Positions 13,401 through 22,725 of a stretch of DNA of 64,000 nt are shown one piece after another; the stretch's first letter is position 1; every line of letters begins with the position of its first letter. The notes beneath the pieces were generated by a model, which did no database searches, was not told the origin of the DNA, and saw only the letters and a program-made list of their open reading frames with translations. The DNA is taken from assembly GCA_029964075.1 (NCBI GenBank), contig CM057134.1:18268905-18332904 (forward strand), read 5' to 3'. Source of the DNA: Patiria pectinifera. Lineage: Eukaryota; Echinodermata; Asteroidea; Valvatida; Asterinidae. Both the position numbers and the translations under genes were made by a program.

Positions 13401-15535
13401 GTGCCATTGCTATCTTTAAACCAAGTATGCTTTTCAACAATAATTATGTCGATCACTTTTTGGATAGCTGCAAATGACATATTCTACCTTTCAAAAACAA
13501 GAAATATATGTGGAGTTGTAATGAGAACAAAAGGGCAATGTTATTTGTAAGAACTTCCAATTGCTGTCCAAGTTGTCTGAATTGTTTTTCTCTTTTTTTC
13601 CATCAAAATGTTTGCTTCTATTTGTTCAAGGTGGTTTTGCCCTGGTGCATGTTGATGAGTATAACTGTGCAGTGTACGGCTGCGTTCTGTCAGCGGCAAA
13701 CACCCAGGAATGGTTGCATAAAATGGAAACGGCACGGGTAAGTTATGACAACATAGCTACAATAACAGGCTTTCAAGAATTCCCAGTGTTGTTGACTCGA
13801 GTCGTTGACTCGAACTCGAGTCGCTTTTTTTTTTAATTGAGACTTGAATTGACTTGAAAAAAATATGACTTGTGACTTGACTTGACTCGAATAAGTTTGA
13901 CTTGTTGACATTAACACGTTTCTTAAAGTTAACAAAAAACCTCTGGGCGTTCGTGCGCAATAGCATAATCCATTCAAAAGAATGCAGATATACATGGCGA
14001 ATTAGCAACCAGCACGCGATAGCTGGGCATCCTGAGCCTGCCACACGCCTGCTACCCCAATCCGCCATAAAGCAAAAAGAATTCACATCATGCGTTAAAC
14101 AAAAACGTTCGGAAGGACATTTTGTCAGACGTCCTTCAAACATTCAACATGATGGAACAAGTTTGAAAATATTATATCCAAATGCGTTTTTAGACTCTTT
14201 AGATACGAATAAGGTGTTTGAGAGAGGATGTTTGAAAAGTGTGACATTTAAAAAAAATCTCCTTACATGATTTACGCTTTGAAAAACCCCATTCCCATCT
14301 CTACTCTGGCGTCGATCACATAAACTGGTCCCATACGTAGTATGTGCATCTAATATTTAAAAAAAAAAAGACTTGAGACTTGACTTGACTTGAAGAAAAA
14401 TTGACTTGGGACTTGACTCTACTTGTGAAAATAAACTCAAGATTTGACTTGACTTGCAAAAAAAATGACTTGAGACTTGACTTGACTTGCTAAAATTTGA
14501 CTTAGGACTTGACTTGGAAAAAATTTACTTGGTTACAACTCTGAGTATTCCTACTTTTTCCTGTGCTGAATTGTGATTAGATCTTTTGAGTTTGAAAGCA
14601 TGACTCTACCCCCCTAAAAAATGTGTGACTGGAATATTTGTTTTCCTTCTTGACAGGAGCTCTATGAGAACATGTGCAGCTTCGAACTCAACTACCACAG
14701 TAGAAAGGAGGTCGATGATGGTTCTGGCGAGCCGCCAACGTCCCCGGAGGCCATGGTCTTCTCCATGCAGAACACAGCCTTCCCACTCATAGTCGACAAT
14801 AACTCCCCCTATTCCAGCCCTCTCAACTCTCCAAGGCTAAAAGACCGCCGTATGCTGTCGCCCCTGAGCATGTCATTACCAGCGGGATCCCAGAGCTCGC
14901 TGAACACAGCAGGAGGGGTTTCCCCAGTACCCGAAGAAGACATGGAGGAAGCGGAAGAGGGTAAAGATGATGCCTCGAGTGAGGTGGATCAGGTATCTAG
15001 CCCTGGCGGCGCTGAAGTAGGTATTGACGGTGGCTCACCTGCAGACAAACTCAACTCTCTGAGTGACCAAAGCAGAAGCACATTCCCTCCTTCCAAACGC
15101 CAGTCTCAGAATGGGGACAAAGTGCAGAATTCGGTTCCCACGGAAGCATCAGGTGAAACCAATGGAGGTTCACCAACCAAGACCCAGACAAGGAGCAACC
15201 AGCGGAGACCAGCTAACCTGACATTACCTCCCGCTCACCCTCAGCCCACTTCTCCGGTGTCGCCCAATAACACCATCATGGCCTTCGAATCAGACGACGA
15301 TGAGCCATCGGAACCGATGTGCCCTATGCCGATTTCAGTTGCTCCCAGTTCACCCCGAAAGATCTCCCTACAGCAACCCCCCATGTATCCTGTAAATAAA
15401 TCACCGAATAGAACCAGACGGAAAACCACGACCGCACTCGGGAACAATAAGAAACAGAACGGAGAAGAGACCAAATCCAAGGGTAAATTTAGCAAACTGC
15501 TTAATAAAAAGAAGTCTACTCCCAGTAAGATGTAA
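4271..15535 (+). CDS. PLEKHG5: PLEKHG5-like RhoGEF (DH-PH), 3' eleven exons
   Basis: The product should catalyse GDP-GTP exchange on a Rho GTPase, RhoA in vertebrate PLEKHG5 (Syx/Tech), at membranes and junctions. Exons are 4271-4414, 5168-5299, 5989-6126, 7245-7295, 7570-7719, 8215-8325, 9587-9736, 11381-11524, 12294-12540, 13631-13737 and 14657-15535. Every intron is GT-AG. All junctions are phase 0 except 12540/13631 (phase 1). The total is 2,253 nt, or 750 codons plus TAA, with no frameshift. In order they encode a pre-DH segment, the DH domain (codons about 90-320, with the hallmark helix LVYPMQRITKYPLLL), the PH domain (about 345-460) and a 290-residue Ser/Pro-rich tail. I matched these residues to vertebrate PLEKHG5 from memory. 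The 5' exons lie upstream or were missed. PLEKHG6 or PLEKHG7 is a less likely alternative. Confidence 0.9.
4433..5012 (+). repeat. 16-bp minisatellite (GGGGTAATAGTTCAAG) in a PLEKHG5 intron
   Basis: About 36 imperfect copies of a 16-bp unit alternating TTCAAG and TTCTAG start about 20 bp after the exon donor. They fill most of the 753-bp intron. The short ORFs here on both strands are repeat artefacts. Confidence 0.9.
5168..5299 (+). CDS. PLEKHG5: PLEKHG5-like exon: pre-DH segment
   Basis: Forty-four phase-0 codons run from EKVDPKFLKLKQTLDDFMIN to DDEECFQF, bounded by TTCAG and GTGAGT. This acidic/aromatic segment precedes the DH domain. The minus-strand ORF overlapping it is a shadow. Confidence 0.85.
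5300..5988 (+). other. PLEKHG5-like intron with homopolymer hairpin
   Basis: The intron contains runs of T, C (about 10) and G (about 13) at 5,729-5,772. The C and G runs can pair. No coding content is seen; ORFs here on both strands are low-complexity. Confidence 0.6.
5989..6126 (+). CDS. PLEKHG5: PLEKHG5-like exon: start of DH domain (CR1)
   Basis: Forty-six phase-0 codons. QEAIWEIIKTEVGYIKNIRI has the E-x2-Y-(I/V)-x2-L pattern of DH conserved region 1, where an invariant Glu contacts the GTPase switch. Bounded by TTTTAG and GTAAGT. Confidence 0.9.
6127..7244 (+). other. PLEKHG5-like intron, no recognised element
   Basis: A 1.1-kb intron. A G-rich run lies near 6,165-6,176, and A/T-poor text from 6,400 to 6,780 has no clear repeat period. 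Nothing coding is supported. Confidence 0.5.
7245..7295 (+). CDS. PLEKHG5: PLEKHG5-like micro-exon in DH domain
   Basis: Seventeen phase-0 codons, FYLCTLINLQASAMLNQ, between GTTGCAG and GTAAGTC. They continue the first DH helix and match the FLCCLLNLQ-type segment of vertebrate PLEKHG5. Only phase and homology reveal it, since it is too short to show as an ORF. Confidence 0.9.
7570..7719 (+). CDS. PLEKHG5: PLEKHG5-like exon: DH helices 2-3
   Basis: Fifty phase-0 codons, IETEKIFSNISAIEKLHTRF through AEAFEG. The E-x-IFSNI-x2-I-x2-LH pattern is typical of DH domains. Donor GGGG|TAGG is read as GGG|GTAGGC. Confidence 0.92.
7720..8214 (+). other. PLEKHG5-like intron (495 bp), no feature
   Basis: It has a CT-rich stretch near 8,095-8,118. 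No other element is seen. Confidence 0.5.
8215..8325 (+). CDS. PLEKHG5: PLEKHG5-like exon: DH middle helices
   Basis: Thirty-seven phase-0 codons, FADLFAPYIKFCTDEHECMK through MLRFFIE. Two acceptors are possible (CCAG at 8,211-8,214 or GCAG at 8,218-8,221). The first is chosen because it keeps frame and supplies the FADLFAPY match. Confidence 0.9.
8645..8930 (+). mobile_element. tRNA-derived SINE in PLEKHG5-like intron
   Basis: The head has A-box-like TTTGGCTTAGTGATTAGGGT and B-box-like GGTTTGAATCC. The body carries the TGTGTCCTTGGGCAAG motif and the GGACTAGCATCCCATCCAGG block common to dispersed SINEs of marine invertebrates (recalled). It lies between exons 8215-8325 and 9587-9736, in the gene's orientation. 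Confidence 0.7.
9470..9541 (+). other. tRNA-like sequence (Ala-like, degenerate anticodon arm)
   Basis: The 72-nt sequence starts GGCTGGATAGCTCAGTTGG and has B box GGTTCAAACCC. The acceptor stem GGCTGGA/TCCAGTC pairs fully (one G-T) and the D stem GCTC/GAGC is perfect. The anticodon stem pairs only 3 of 5, and position 33 is C instead of U. The loop would offer AGC. It is probably a tRNA-derived SINE head or pseudogene. It ends 45 bp before the next exon. Confidence 0.6.
9587..9736 (+). CDS. PLEKHG5: PLEKHG5-like exon: DH CR3 helix
   Basis: Fifty phase-0 codons, WAERHPNSQRRKLQDLLVYP through ENAVVSTR. PMQRITKYPLLL is the most conserved DH segment and forms the GTPase-binding surface. Bounded by CTCACAG and GTAAGTC. 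Confidence 0.95.
9737..11380 (+). other. PLEKHG5-like intron with hairpin and inverted repeats
   Basis: A CCCCCTG/CAGGGGG hairpin lies at 9,861-9,888. Arms at about 10,107-10,134 and 10,260-10,286 are imperfect inverted repeats around TCGAGGA words. ORFs on both strands at 9,940-10,550 come from this palindromic structure. Confidence 0.5.
11381..11524 (+). CDS. PLEKHG5: PLEKHG5-like exon: last DH helix / DH-PH linker
   Basis: Forty-eight phase-0 codons, ISEVKEFVMRVNHELRQEQE through CDELAK. The charged helix leads from DH to PH. Its donor AAG|GTAAGGAAC is the template copied in the 94-bp tandem array just downstream. Confidence 0.92.
11525..12255 (+). repeat. 94-bp minisatellite seeded at an exon donor
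   Basis: About seven imperfect 94-bp copies run from the donor of exon 11381-11524 to near 12,255. The shared block AAGTAAGGAACTCTAGGGAT recurs at about 11,612, 11,706, 11,801, 11,895, 11,989 and 12,082. Each copy carries a splice-donor-like GTAAGGAAC. The last copies are more diverged. Confidence 0.9.
12294..12540 (+). CDS. PLEKHG5: PLEKHG5-like exon: PH domain first part
   Basis: 247 nt. It encodes LVEEHATLDLLGSMPNAPPA, then LHMKGAFKMRD, GFLFTDMFVLAKP and IIKPPMRVDMIRTQELKD, which are the first PH beta strands as in PLEKHG5. It ends in phase 1 before GTGAGT. Confidence 0.95.
12541..13630 (+). other. PLEKHG5-like intron (1.09 kb), no feature
   Basis: No exon, element or tandem repeat recognised. 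A GC-richer patch at 13,150-13,275 contains GCGCGCGCATG. Confidence 0.5.
13631..13737 (+). CDS. PLEKHG5: PLEKHG5-like exon: PH domain second part
   Basis: 107 nt entering in phase 1: GGFALVHVDEYNCAVYGCVL, then the C-terminal PH helix with the invariant Trp (EWLHKMETAR). Acceptor TTCAAG is weak in pyrimidines next to the AG but has a CT/T-rich tract further upstream. Confidence 0.92.
13738..14656 (+). repeat. PLEKHG5-like intron with degenerate GACTTG/GACTCG repeats
   Basis: Words of GACTTG, GACTCG and GAGACTTG crowd 13,794-13,915 and 14,368-14,535 with no strict period. The sequence between them (13,920-14,330) is unique. Opposing long ORFs here are low-complexity. Confidence 0.7.
14657..15535 (+). 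CDS. PLEKHG5: PLEKHG5-like last exon: Ser/Pro-rich tail and stop
   Basis: 292 codons plus TAA. It starts ELYENMCSFELNYHSRKEVD, finishing the PH-proximal helix. Then follows a disordered tail rich in SP motifs, an acidic patch (EEDMEEAEEGKDDASSEVD) and a basic end, GKFSKLLNKKKSTPSKM. The final S-K-M fits a weak class I PDZ ligand (S/T-x-hydrophobic). Vertebrate Syx also uses a C-terminal PDZ ligand, so this is a plausible but unproven parallel. Confidence 0.93.
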   Translation, partial: ELYENMCSFELNYHSRKEVDDGSGEPPTSPEAMVFSMQNTAFPLIVDNNSPYSSPLNSPRLKDRRMLSPLSMSLPAGSQSSLNTAGGVSPVPEEDMEEAEEGKDDASSEVDQVSSPGGAEVGIDGGSPADKLNSLSDQSRSTFPPSKRQSQNGDKVQNSVPTEASGETNGGSPTKTQTRSNQRRPANLTLPPAHPQPTSPVSPNNTIMAFESDDDEPSEPMCPMPISVAPSSPRKISLQQPPMYPVNKSPNRTRRKTTTALGNNKKQNGEETKSKGKFSKLLNKKKSTPSKM

Positions 15536-15745
15536 GCAGAACAACGAGGGGTCAAAAACTGCAAATTAATAATTAAAAAAAAAATTGTCCACTGGTTCTG
15601 TCAGAAATTTTCAAACTGAAAAACAAAGACCCAAAACTAAACGCAATCCATTTCGTTTTCAGGAACCAGATGTGAGGCATGTCTACTTTTGATGTATGCA
15701 GCTTTTTGTCATGGGTACTGTTAAGTATTGTTTCTTTATGATAGG

Positions 15746-16398
15746 GAATGTCTCAAAAGTTGGAACGCTTTGAACGTTCCAACAGGGAACACACGTGTGT
15801 TTCCGCGTGGCAATGTTGGACTATGCGCGTGTACGCTTATTCGGGAATAGCCTTTTGTCAACGCGTGTCTACCCGGATTCTGGCACAAAAAAAGACCACC
15901 TTTACCATCTCGTTGAGCTAATCTTTATTCATTTCTAATAAATATGAATCATGCATATATGCGGATATATATGAACCAATAGCCACAAACAAGCCATTTT
16001 TTGACGGTGATGCTACGCTCCCGCGGGTGCCGCACTATCTTGGAAACAAGACGCGCACGCATTTTAGTCAATATTCACAACATGTAATGCTTTATGCATA
16101 ACAATTTCTCTACCAAATCGGTAGATAAATGTAAAGAAAAACAAAAGCATTCTCGACGCGATAGTAAAGGCCCTCGTGGCTTCGCCCCTCGCGCTGGCCT
16201 TGTTTCATGCCAGCATCCAGGGCCCGGCACCGGCCAAATGTCCGTGTATATATAGCCACGCGGGCCTTGACTAAAGGCTAATTCGGGAACGGCCTATTCC
16301 ATTTGGGACCACGCTGGGAACACAGTGCATTCCCGATGGTGTTCCTATAAGGAATGTTCCATACAGAACGGGAACGTTCCGACTTTTAGGGCCTTTCC
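15746..16398. mobile_element. Outer MITE interrupted by a second MITE
   Basis: The left end GGAATGTCTCAAAAGTTGGA at 15,746 resembles the reverse complement of the right end (CGTTCCGACTTTTAGGGCCT, about 16,374-16,393). GGAACGTTCC-type palindromes line both flanks. The CCTTTAGTCAA-type element at 15,851-16,278 sits inside. Confidence 0.5.
15851..16278. mobile_element. Diverged second copy of the 2,729-3,201 MITE
   Basis: It starts CCTTTTGTCAACGCGTG and ends CCTTGACTAAAGG. Inner blocks match the first copy: CCTTTACCATCTCGT, TACCAAATCGGTAGA and TAAAGGCCCTCG. TIRs have decayed, so it is older than the 2.7-kb copy. Confidence 0.7.
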
Positions 16399-17720
16399 GT
16401 TATAGAAGGAATGTTATTAGCTTTCTAAACACACACTGCTGGACAGTGCAAGTTTCACTCGGATTGATAGAATCGTGGTGGCTGGTCCAGCAACTTGATT
16501 CCTTTGGAAAAGATACCGCAATTTGTTTTTAAGCATTAGTACAATGTAAATGTACATGTATACTTTGTACGTAAGCTAACAGTTAGTAAATATCAACGCT
16601 AAGTTATTGGTGACTGTTTCACATTAAGTATGAAGGAAAAAATAGAGGAAGATGACGTTTTATTCCACGTGTGGAAGCATATCTCCTTGAAATTCGAGGA
16701 TTATCAATAAATTTTGGCAAGTTCTTTGCGCCATAAGTCGTGCAAGATTTGCTCAAAAGACGCTGTTGAGCATTGCAAAACATGCTAGGAACAGGCACGC
16801 ATCAGGCAAAGGTCCATTAAAAGTATGAAGTATGAAGCTTCAAATTTTCTCTAAATTAGGTTACCTGGCAGTTGCGTGCTCGTAAGAAACTAACTTTGTA
16901 ACATATCTGGTATGAATCGAACATTCCATCACTGTCTTTACCCTAACTACCTTGGAATTTTCACCTGAAAACTTGCCGAATCCTGCAAAATTCTCTACTA
17001 TTTGAAAAAAAAGAACAGTGTCACATTCTTTGGACTTAACTAGTCCACGTCAGGATTATTTTGACAAGAACGGAACAAAGCGTGGGTTTATACTTCACTC
17101 GACCTCAAGCCAGGCGGGTTGAAGCCATCACCCTCGGGCAGCACACTCATATTTCCGGCCTCGCTCGCTGCGAGCGGGTCGCTGACAGATATTTCCGGCC
17201 TCGCTCCCTGCGTGTTTATCTGTCATCCGTTCCGAATACCCAAAAACCTTTGCGTGTAAACAGTATCCGGCGCGAACTGGTTAATTTTTTGTTTTTCTTG
17301 CCTTTTTTCTTCTTTCTCTTACAAATTGTTGCCTTTCCCATTCTTCCCTGTTCTCACTTCTTTTGCCTAAAAATGTAAAATACAACGAAAGTTCTGCATC
17401 CATTTTTTTTTACTAACATGTAAAAAGAATCAACTTTTAGTATTTATTATAATGCACAATATGGAAATTTCTTTGCAATTTTTGTAGTATTTGTATATTT
17501 GAAGAATTTTTTATCTTTACAAAGCAAGTTGTTCCATTTCAAGCAAACGATCACAATTTGAATTTTCCAACGGTTTCCTACCAAAAAAAAATTTGGGCAA
17601 TACATTTGTACAGGAATCTTTGTACAATGTTAATACTGATATTATTTTGTATATAACCTTTTTTTTTAGTTGAAACCCCAAATATTTGGAAATAAAAATC
17701 TAGGTGTATTTTTGTTAATA

Positions 17721-18990
17721 ATAAGACTTTAATAGGAAGTTTTGGAGAAGTGCCTTTAATGTTTATAGGATTCTGTTTTAAGTAAGTGATGGTATATTTG
17801 AAGAGTGTTATTTAAATTGAATATGGAAGATGACTTGATCAAATGGTTTTAAGCGTAGAATAATCTGTATCACTGTGGCCCCCTCCAATGTCGCAAGCAT
17901 TGTGCTAGCTATTGTTCAGATAATCTGTCATGGGGCAGTTGCTTTGTACAATAGCTAGCACAGTGGTTTCTCCATTAAGGGGGGCCTCGTGAGTATGCAG
18001 TCATCACGTGCTGGGATTCATCGAAGGGTGCAGACCTGCAAATCGACTCCCATACAGACCTCAGTGATAATTATGCGTACTTCCGAAAAGTACTAAAAAC
18101 ACTCACCCCTATCCAAGGTGTTTGAGACACCCATAAAATTCAAGCTTATTTCATCATCTTTCATTTTCTGTTCAATTTTTTGTTCAATTATCCCATGACT
18201 TTTGGGAGAATATTCCATCCAAAGATAATCACCTCGAAAAGTAGTGCTGTGGCCCGTCGCCATTTTGAAAAATGATGTCTGCGCTCCATTGCAAAATAGA
18301 GCAGGTTTAGGGCCCAATTTCATGCGAATGTCACAGAAATACGAGCCCACACTTCAGTACACGGCTTCCACCCATTTTTTTTTTTATACACACCTTCAAG
18401 TTCATGGCCCACAAAATGCTATAATAGCAAAGAATTTGAGGGCTTGCAAATTGTGATTTGGCCCGCGTTGGCAATTTTGGGCCTATTTACAGGTCTGCAC
18501 CGCAAAACGACTTTTGCTGATAATAACCTAGGGGCTGTCTTTTGGAGATACTATGCAAAGAAGCAGTTGTGTTTAATCTTGCATTCTGTGTCTTGTGCAA
18601 ACTCAAAAGTTGGTATACATGAACATTTAAATATGCACATTTGAAGGAACAAAATAATACATTGCATATACACAAGGCTTTCATGTATATACACAATCTT
18701 ATACAATGTATAACTACTCTTAATACAACATGTATGATATTATATTCGTGTATTGGTATTTTTTTTAAAATAAATATATTTTTGTAATATTGCATATTCT
18801 GTAAGCCTGGACTTAAGTTAGATTTTGTGCGTGTATGGAAAGGACATGAAAATACAGTTCAGTTGGGAGAAAATATTTTTTGTGTGAATCCAAACTATTT
18901 TATATTGTGTCAGTTTCAATGGAAAGAAGTGCAGACGTTAACAACCAAATGGTGAACAGTTATTTGCCAAATTAAGCTTTCCACTCCTCT
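17721..18990. other. Gene-free stretch with a short inverted repeat
   Basis: TGTGCTAGCTATTGT at about 17,900 is mirrored by ACAATAGCTAGCACA at about 17,948. AT-rich DNA follows. No exon is supported. Confidence 0.5.
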
Positions 18991-19511
18991 TAAAGGGAAG
19001 ATACAACATTTGCAAACATCACGACACGAAATGATCAAATAATCAGGAATTACCTCACTAGATTGTTAGGGAATGACAGTCTAAAGCATCCTGTAAAATT
19101 GTGACTCCTGGTGTGCTGTCATTTTCAAGAAAAATGGTATTTTTCCAACGCTGGTCGGCCGACCAGCGTTGGAGAAAACTGGCTTTTTTCAAAAACTGCT
19201 CCTAATTTTTCATAATTAGTTATTCCGCGTTTTCTTTGCAATTGTTTACACACCTGTGAAGGGGTACAAGCCTGCTAGACTGATTCTCTGACCTTACAAT
19301 TTCGCAAAGTCATGATTGCTCCGTTTCATCTAAAGTGGGTCAGGGAACCAGACTACAAGAACACGATTGGTTTTCATGGTTTTTCCAAGCATCTACAAGC
19401 CCAAAACGTGAAACAAGTCATTTCAACATTATTTGCTATAACATATTAATCCTCCAAATCCATCTATTTCCAAAAATTGCAGCAAAAGCAAATGTTGTAC
19501 ATTCCCTTTAA
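18991..19511. mobile_element. TTAA-flanked MITE with internal 30-bp perfect palindrome
   Basis: TTAAAGGGAAGATACAACAT at the left is mirrored by ATGTTGTACATTCCCTTTAA at the right, giving a roughly 24-bp TIR flanked by TTAA. TTAA targets are used by piggyBac and Kolobok elements. 19,144-19,173 is an exact palindrome around GGTCGGCCGACC. A solo end of the same family lies at 50,588-50,615. Confidence 0.75.
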
Positions 19512-21479
19512 ATGTAAGAAAAATACTCGACATGCATTTTTGGTTAAATTTTTGGGAAAGTGCTCCCCTTTAAACATTAAAAAAAAAATCCATGCTTTTC
19601 CGGACAACTGCAGGCGCTGTTTGCAGTGATGTCATTTCAGGAAGACACTGTTCATTTAAGGCTTTTTTTTGGGTTCAAGTTGAGACCCTCAAAAATTGAA
19701 AACATTTGTGAGAAAGGTTTTCTCATTGGCTTGAACAACGAATCACCAAAGAAAAGAACATTTACGACAGCGAAATATCTAAAATTCTTTTTGTGCTGAA
19801 ATAGCTGTAATTATCATTGAAGTTTCTGCCTGAAACGTCATAACACTTTCGCTCATGAATATAGAAATTTGCATGAGCATAAAAAAGGCACCAAAACACC
19901 CTTGAAAATGGAAACTATGATTAAATGGGACACAGAGGTGCATTTTATTTCATTCATATATTATATTTTCCATACTATGTTCCCAGCTGTGTAACATTAG
20001 CCTTTTATCAAAACAACGTCTCGATTCTGAGAAACATTTTTTTTTCGCTGAGAAGTCATTGACACTCACTGATACTTCCTAAATGAATAAGATCGCGTGC
20101 TGGGTGCTAGCTTGCATTCCCCACAGGGAGCTGTAGTGAACATTTTGTTGCTTCCAGTTCGACTGTCGGATACTTCGTCTTAATCAAGAAGCTGTCTGCT
20201 CACCTGTTGGTGTGAATTCCTTCGTGGATCCAACCTCAAATCTAGAAATAAAACGAGATTCTCGGAATAACATTAACTTAGATGTGGTCGTTTCCACTCA
20301 CATGGGGAAAACACAATCTGTAGTCAAAATAGAAGCCACGATCACCGAATTGATGCATTTGAAAATCTTCAATTTTTTTTTTTAAAATTGCCAGAAGTAT
20401 TAGGCCTATCGCAAATACTGCTTGGGTGAATTTTCACAATGGTTAACAAGTACTTTACGTGAAAAGAGAAAAGGTACCGATATTTATATTGCCCCTTTTT
20501 GGTTTTTTCCTTACCACTGTGCTGTAAAGCCATTTTGGAAAATCACTCAAGTGATATTTAAAGCAATAAGTTTAATGTCTATGGTTATTATTTCATTTAG
20601 TAATAATTTCTACGTCGCTGCAATATTTCTGATTTCAAAACGGTATCTAAATATTTCCACTTTCATTTTGTTTTGTCCTTGGATTCCCCTGAACACAAAT
20701 GCATGGTTTCGGATGATTTCATATACCTGTAACCAGTCTTTTAATTAGGCGGAAAGTGGTTCAGCTTTAAACAAACTCGGACCAATAAAAGCTCTTCTGG
20801 CAATATTGGGCAAATGTGCAGTCAGCAAGTTTGCTCTATATTTGGGTTTACCGATGAACCCAAGCAGTGGGATGATTTAGAAATGATTGACGGCGCTCGA
20901 CCTATTTCCAGACATCCCAACACCATTGGGAGGTCGGCTATAAACTTGCCATACTTCACTGTCAATTTATACTATTTCCCAGGCGCACATCAGATGGAAT
21001 ATTTCCGATTTTTTTTTCTTGTTCAGTCTATAGCACCGTGAACTCTTCACACTTTATACCGAGTGTTGTTTTCACGCTAACTTGCAATCAATCTCGAGTG
21101 TTTTCTTACGGGCTACCGACGATTGCATTTCAGGTTGTTTTGGATCAGTTTATGCCAAGTTCTAAACTTTTCACTTTAGCGATATTCCTCTGTTCAAAAT
21201 GCGGACTTTGAATTCGTACTTTATTAAAAACAAACCAACAAACACAAAAAAGGCGGCAGGCCTAAAATGCATATTTTAAGGGGGGGGGGTGATAGCCCCA
21301 AGTGCATTATACAAAATTGTTAAAAAATAAAGCATGCGTAGGAATGGTGTCGTTATTTATGCGAAATATAATTACATTCTACGGTTTCAAATTTTAGATT
21401 AATGTTTTAATATTACTTTTGCCCCACCCGGAACATAAAGAGACTCCCCCACCCCCCAAAGAAAAGTTTTGTGCCGTAG
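19512..21479. other. Gene-free stretch
   Basis: I found no exon with splice sites and homology, no tandem repeat and no clear TIR pair. A short G run lies at 21,281-21,290. Confidence 0.45.
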
Positions 21480-21783
21480 AAATGTTCCTAGTGAAATCTA
21501 CAAAGCGCCTGCGGCGCACATGCGCTATGGCCTCCTTTTCAATTTTGCGCGCCGCTCGCCGCGCATGCGTGTTTTGCTCACGGTCGTCTGCGTTAGTGGT
21601 TTCGTTCGCGGTATAGCCATTTTTCACCCGAAAATTTCTCTTTTTAACTCACGCATCCTTATGTACAACCGATGTCCTGTCGTTTCTTAACAATCAAAGA
21701 AGTATTTTAGCCACTAATTTCTGCATCAATGGACTCTGAATGATGTTTTTGGACCTCTGAAAATTGGGAATCCTGCAGCCAAT
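21480..21783 (+). promoter_or_regulatory. Promoter-like GC-rich patch with NRF-1-like sites
   Basis: GCGCACATGCGC (21,514-21,525) and GCGCATGCGT (21,561-21,570) resemble NRF-1 sites (consensus YGCGCAYGCGCR). They lie in CpG-rich DNA that contrasts with AT-rich surroundings. AATATGGCGG at 21,781-21,790 resembles a YY1 site overlapping a start codon, an arrangement known at animal promoters. Confidence 0.45.
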
Positions 21784-21832
21784 ATGGCGGTCGTGTGGAT
21801 CTGCTGGAACCAAGCCTTGTCAGATGTGCGAG
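21784..21832 (+). CDS. Possible first coding exon
   Basis: ATG at 21,784 opens MAVVWICWNQALSDVR and ends GAG|GTATGT in phase 1 at 21,832, just downstream of the promoter-like patch. I do not recognise the protein and could not find the next exon. It might belong to the duplicated gene family downstream. Confidence 0.3.
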
Positions 21833-22725
21833 GTATGTTTTGCATGCTTTCTGTTTTTTCCTCGCTCCGTGGTTTTGTTAATGTGATATTGGGTGTTGCA
21901 TACCTCCAAAGACCAAGCAGTTAGCCTACTTCAATGTGAGTAAGTCTAACACTGTAGTTTTATTGATGTGTAAATTGATATAAATTTCCCTGGGGGGGGG
22001 GGGGGGGGCATAGGCGTGGTCGGAAGGGTGGTTGGACAAGGGGTCCCCCCCCCCAATATTTTGGAAAGACTGCCCTTTTCCATTCAAAATGCCCATTTTT
22101 CACCAGTGCTTAACCCCCCCCCCCAATATTTTGTAAAGAGTGCCCCTTGTTAAGAAGTGCCCTTATTGAGTGGCGCTCGTGTAGTCATATGAATTTGTCA
22201 TGCACAAAATTGTATGACTAAATTTCCCAGATAAAGTACATGCACACAAAAACAACATATATTTTCCCCATGCATGCTTACAGCCTGGGCACATGGGTAC
22301 GTCCTAGCTGGAGTTACCCAGCCCTAAATTTTATCATTGGGTTGTCATTTAGGGCTGGAGGACATTTTTCACGTGAACCAGCAGAGTTGGCAGGTCCCAA
22401 AAAAAATTCGCTGGCTGATGGCGCAGACGTCACACGGAAGCGGATTACCCGACGACTGTTTCATGCACGATAACCGGCAATTTTTGGTTGCTGTCCAGTA
22501 TCACAGCCAGGCGCGGTTCTACGGGGGGGCTAGGGGGGGCTGTAGCCCCCCCAAATTTTGTCTAGCCCCCCAAAAATAAATTCCGTAAAATAAAAAAAAA
22601 TTTATTAGCAAAAAGAAGGATTGTGATGTACTAGCGAATGGTCTCCCCCTAAAGAAGAAATAGCCGTGACAAGGGTGCATTAGTTAATATAGTGTGAATG
22701 ATTTTAGGATTTTATTGGCGCTTTT
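21833..22725 (+). other. Gene-free stretch with G/C homopolymers
   Basis: Contains a G run near 21,992-22,007 and two similar CCCCCCCAATATTTTG-type blocks at about 22,047 and 22,116. GGGGGGCTAG-rich text at 22,525-22,570 is low complexity. Confidence 0.45.

Larger units (their letters stand above)
15536..17720 (+). other. Probable PLEKHG5-like 3' UTR and flank
   Basis: AATAAA hexamers occur at about 16,706 and 17,691. The latter sits in an AT-rich, T-run context typical of vertebrate-like poly(A) regions. MITEs at 15.75-16.4 kb would lie inside the UTR if the distal site is used. A separate GC-rich palindromic patch lies at 17,125-17,225. Confidence 0.45.

Noticed and set aside
13757..14270. 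Long opposing ORFs in the last PLEKHG5 intron
   Set aside because: Sit in intron between confirmed exons and partly in the GACTTG low-complexity clusters.
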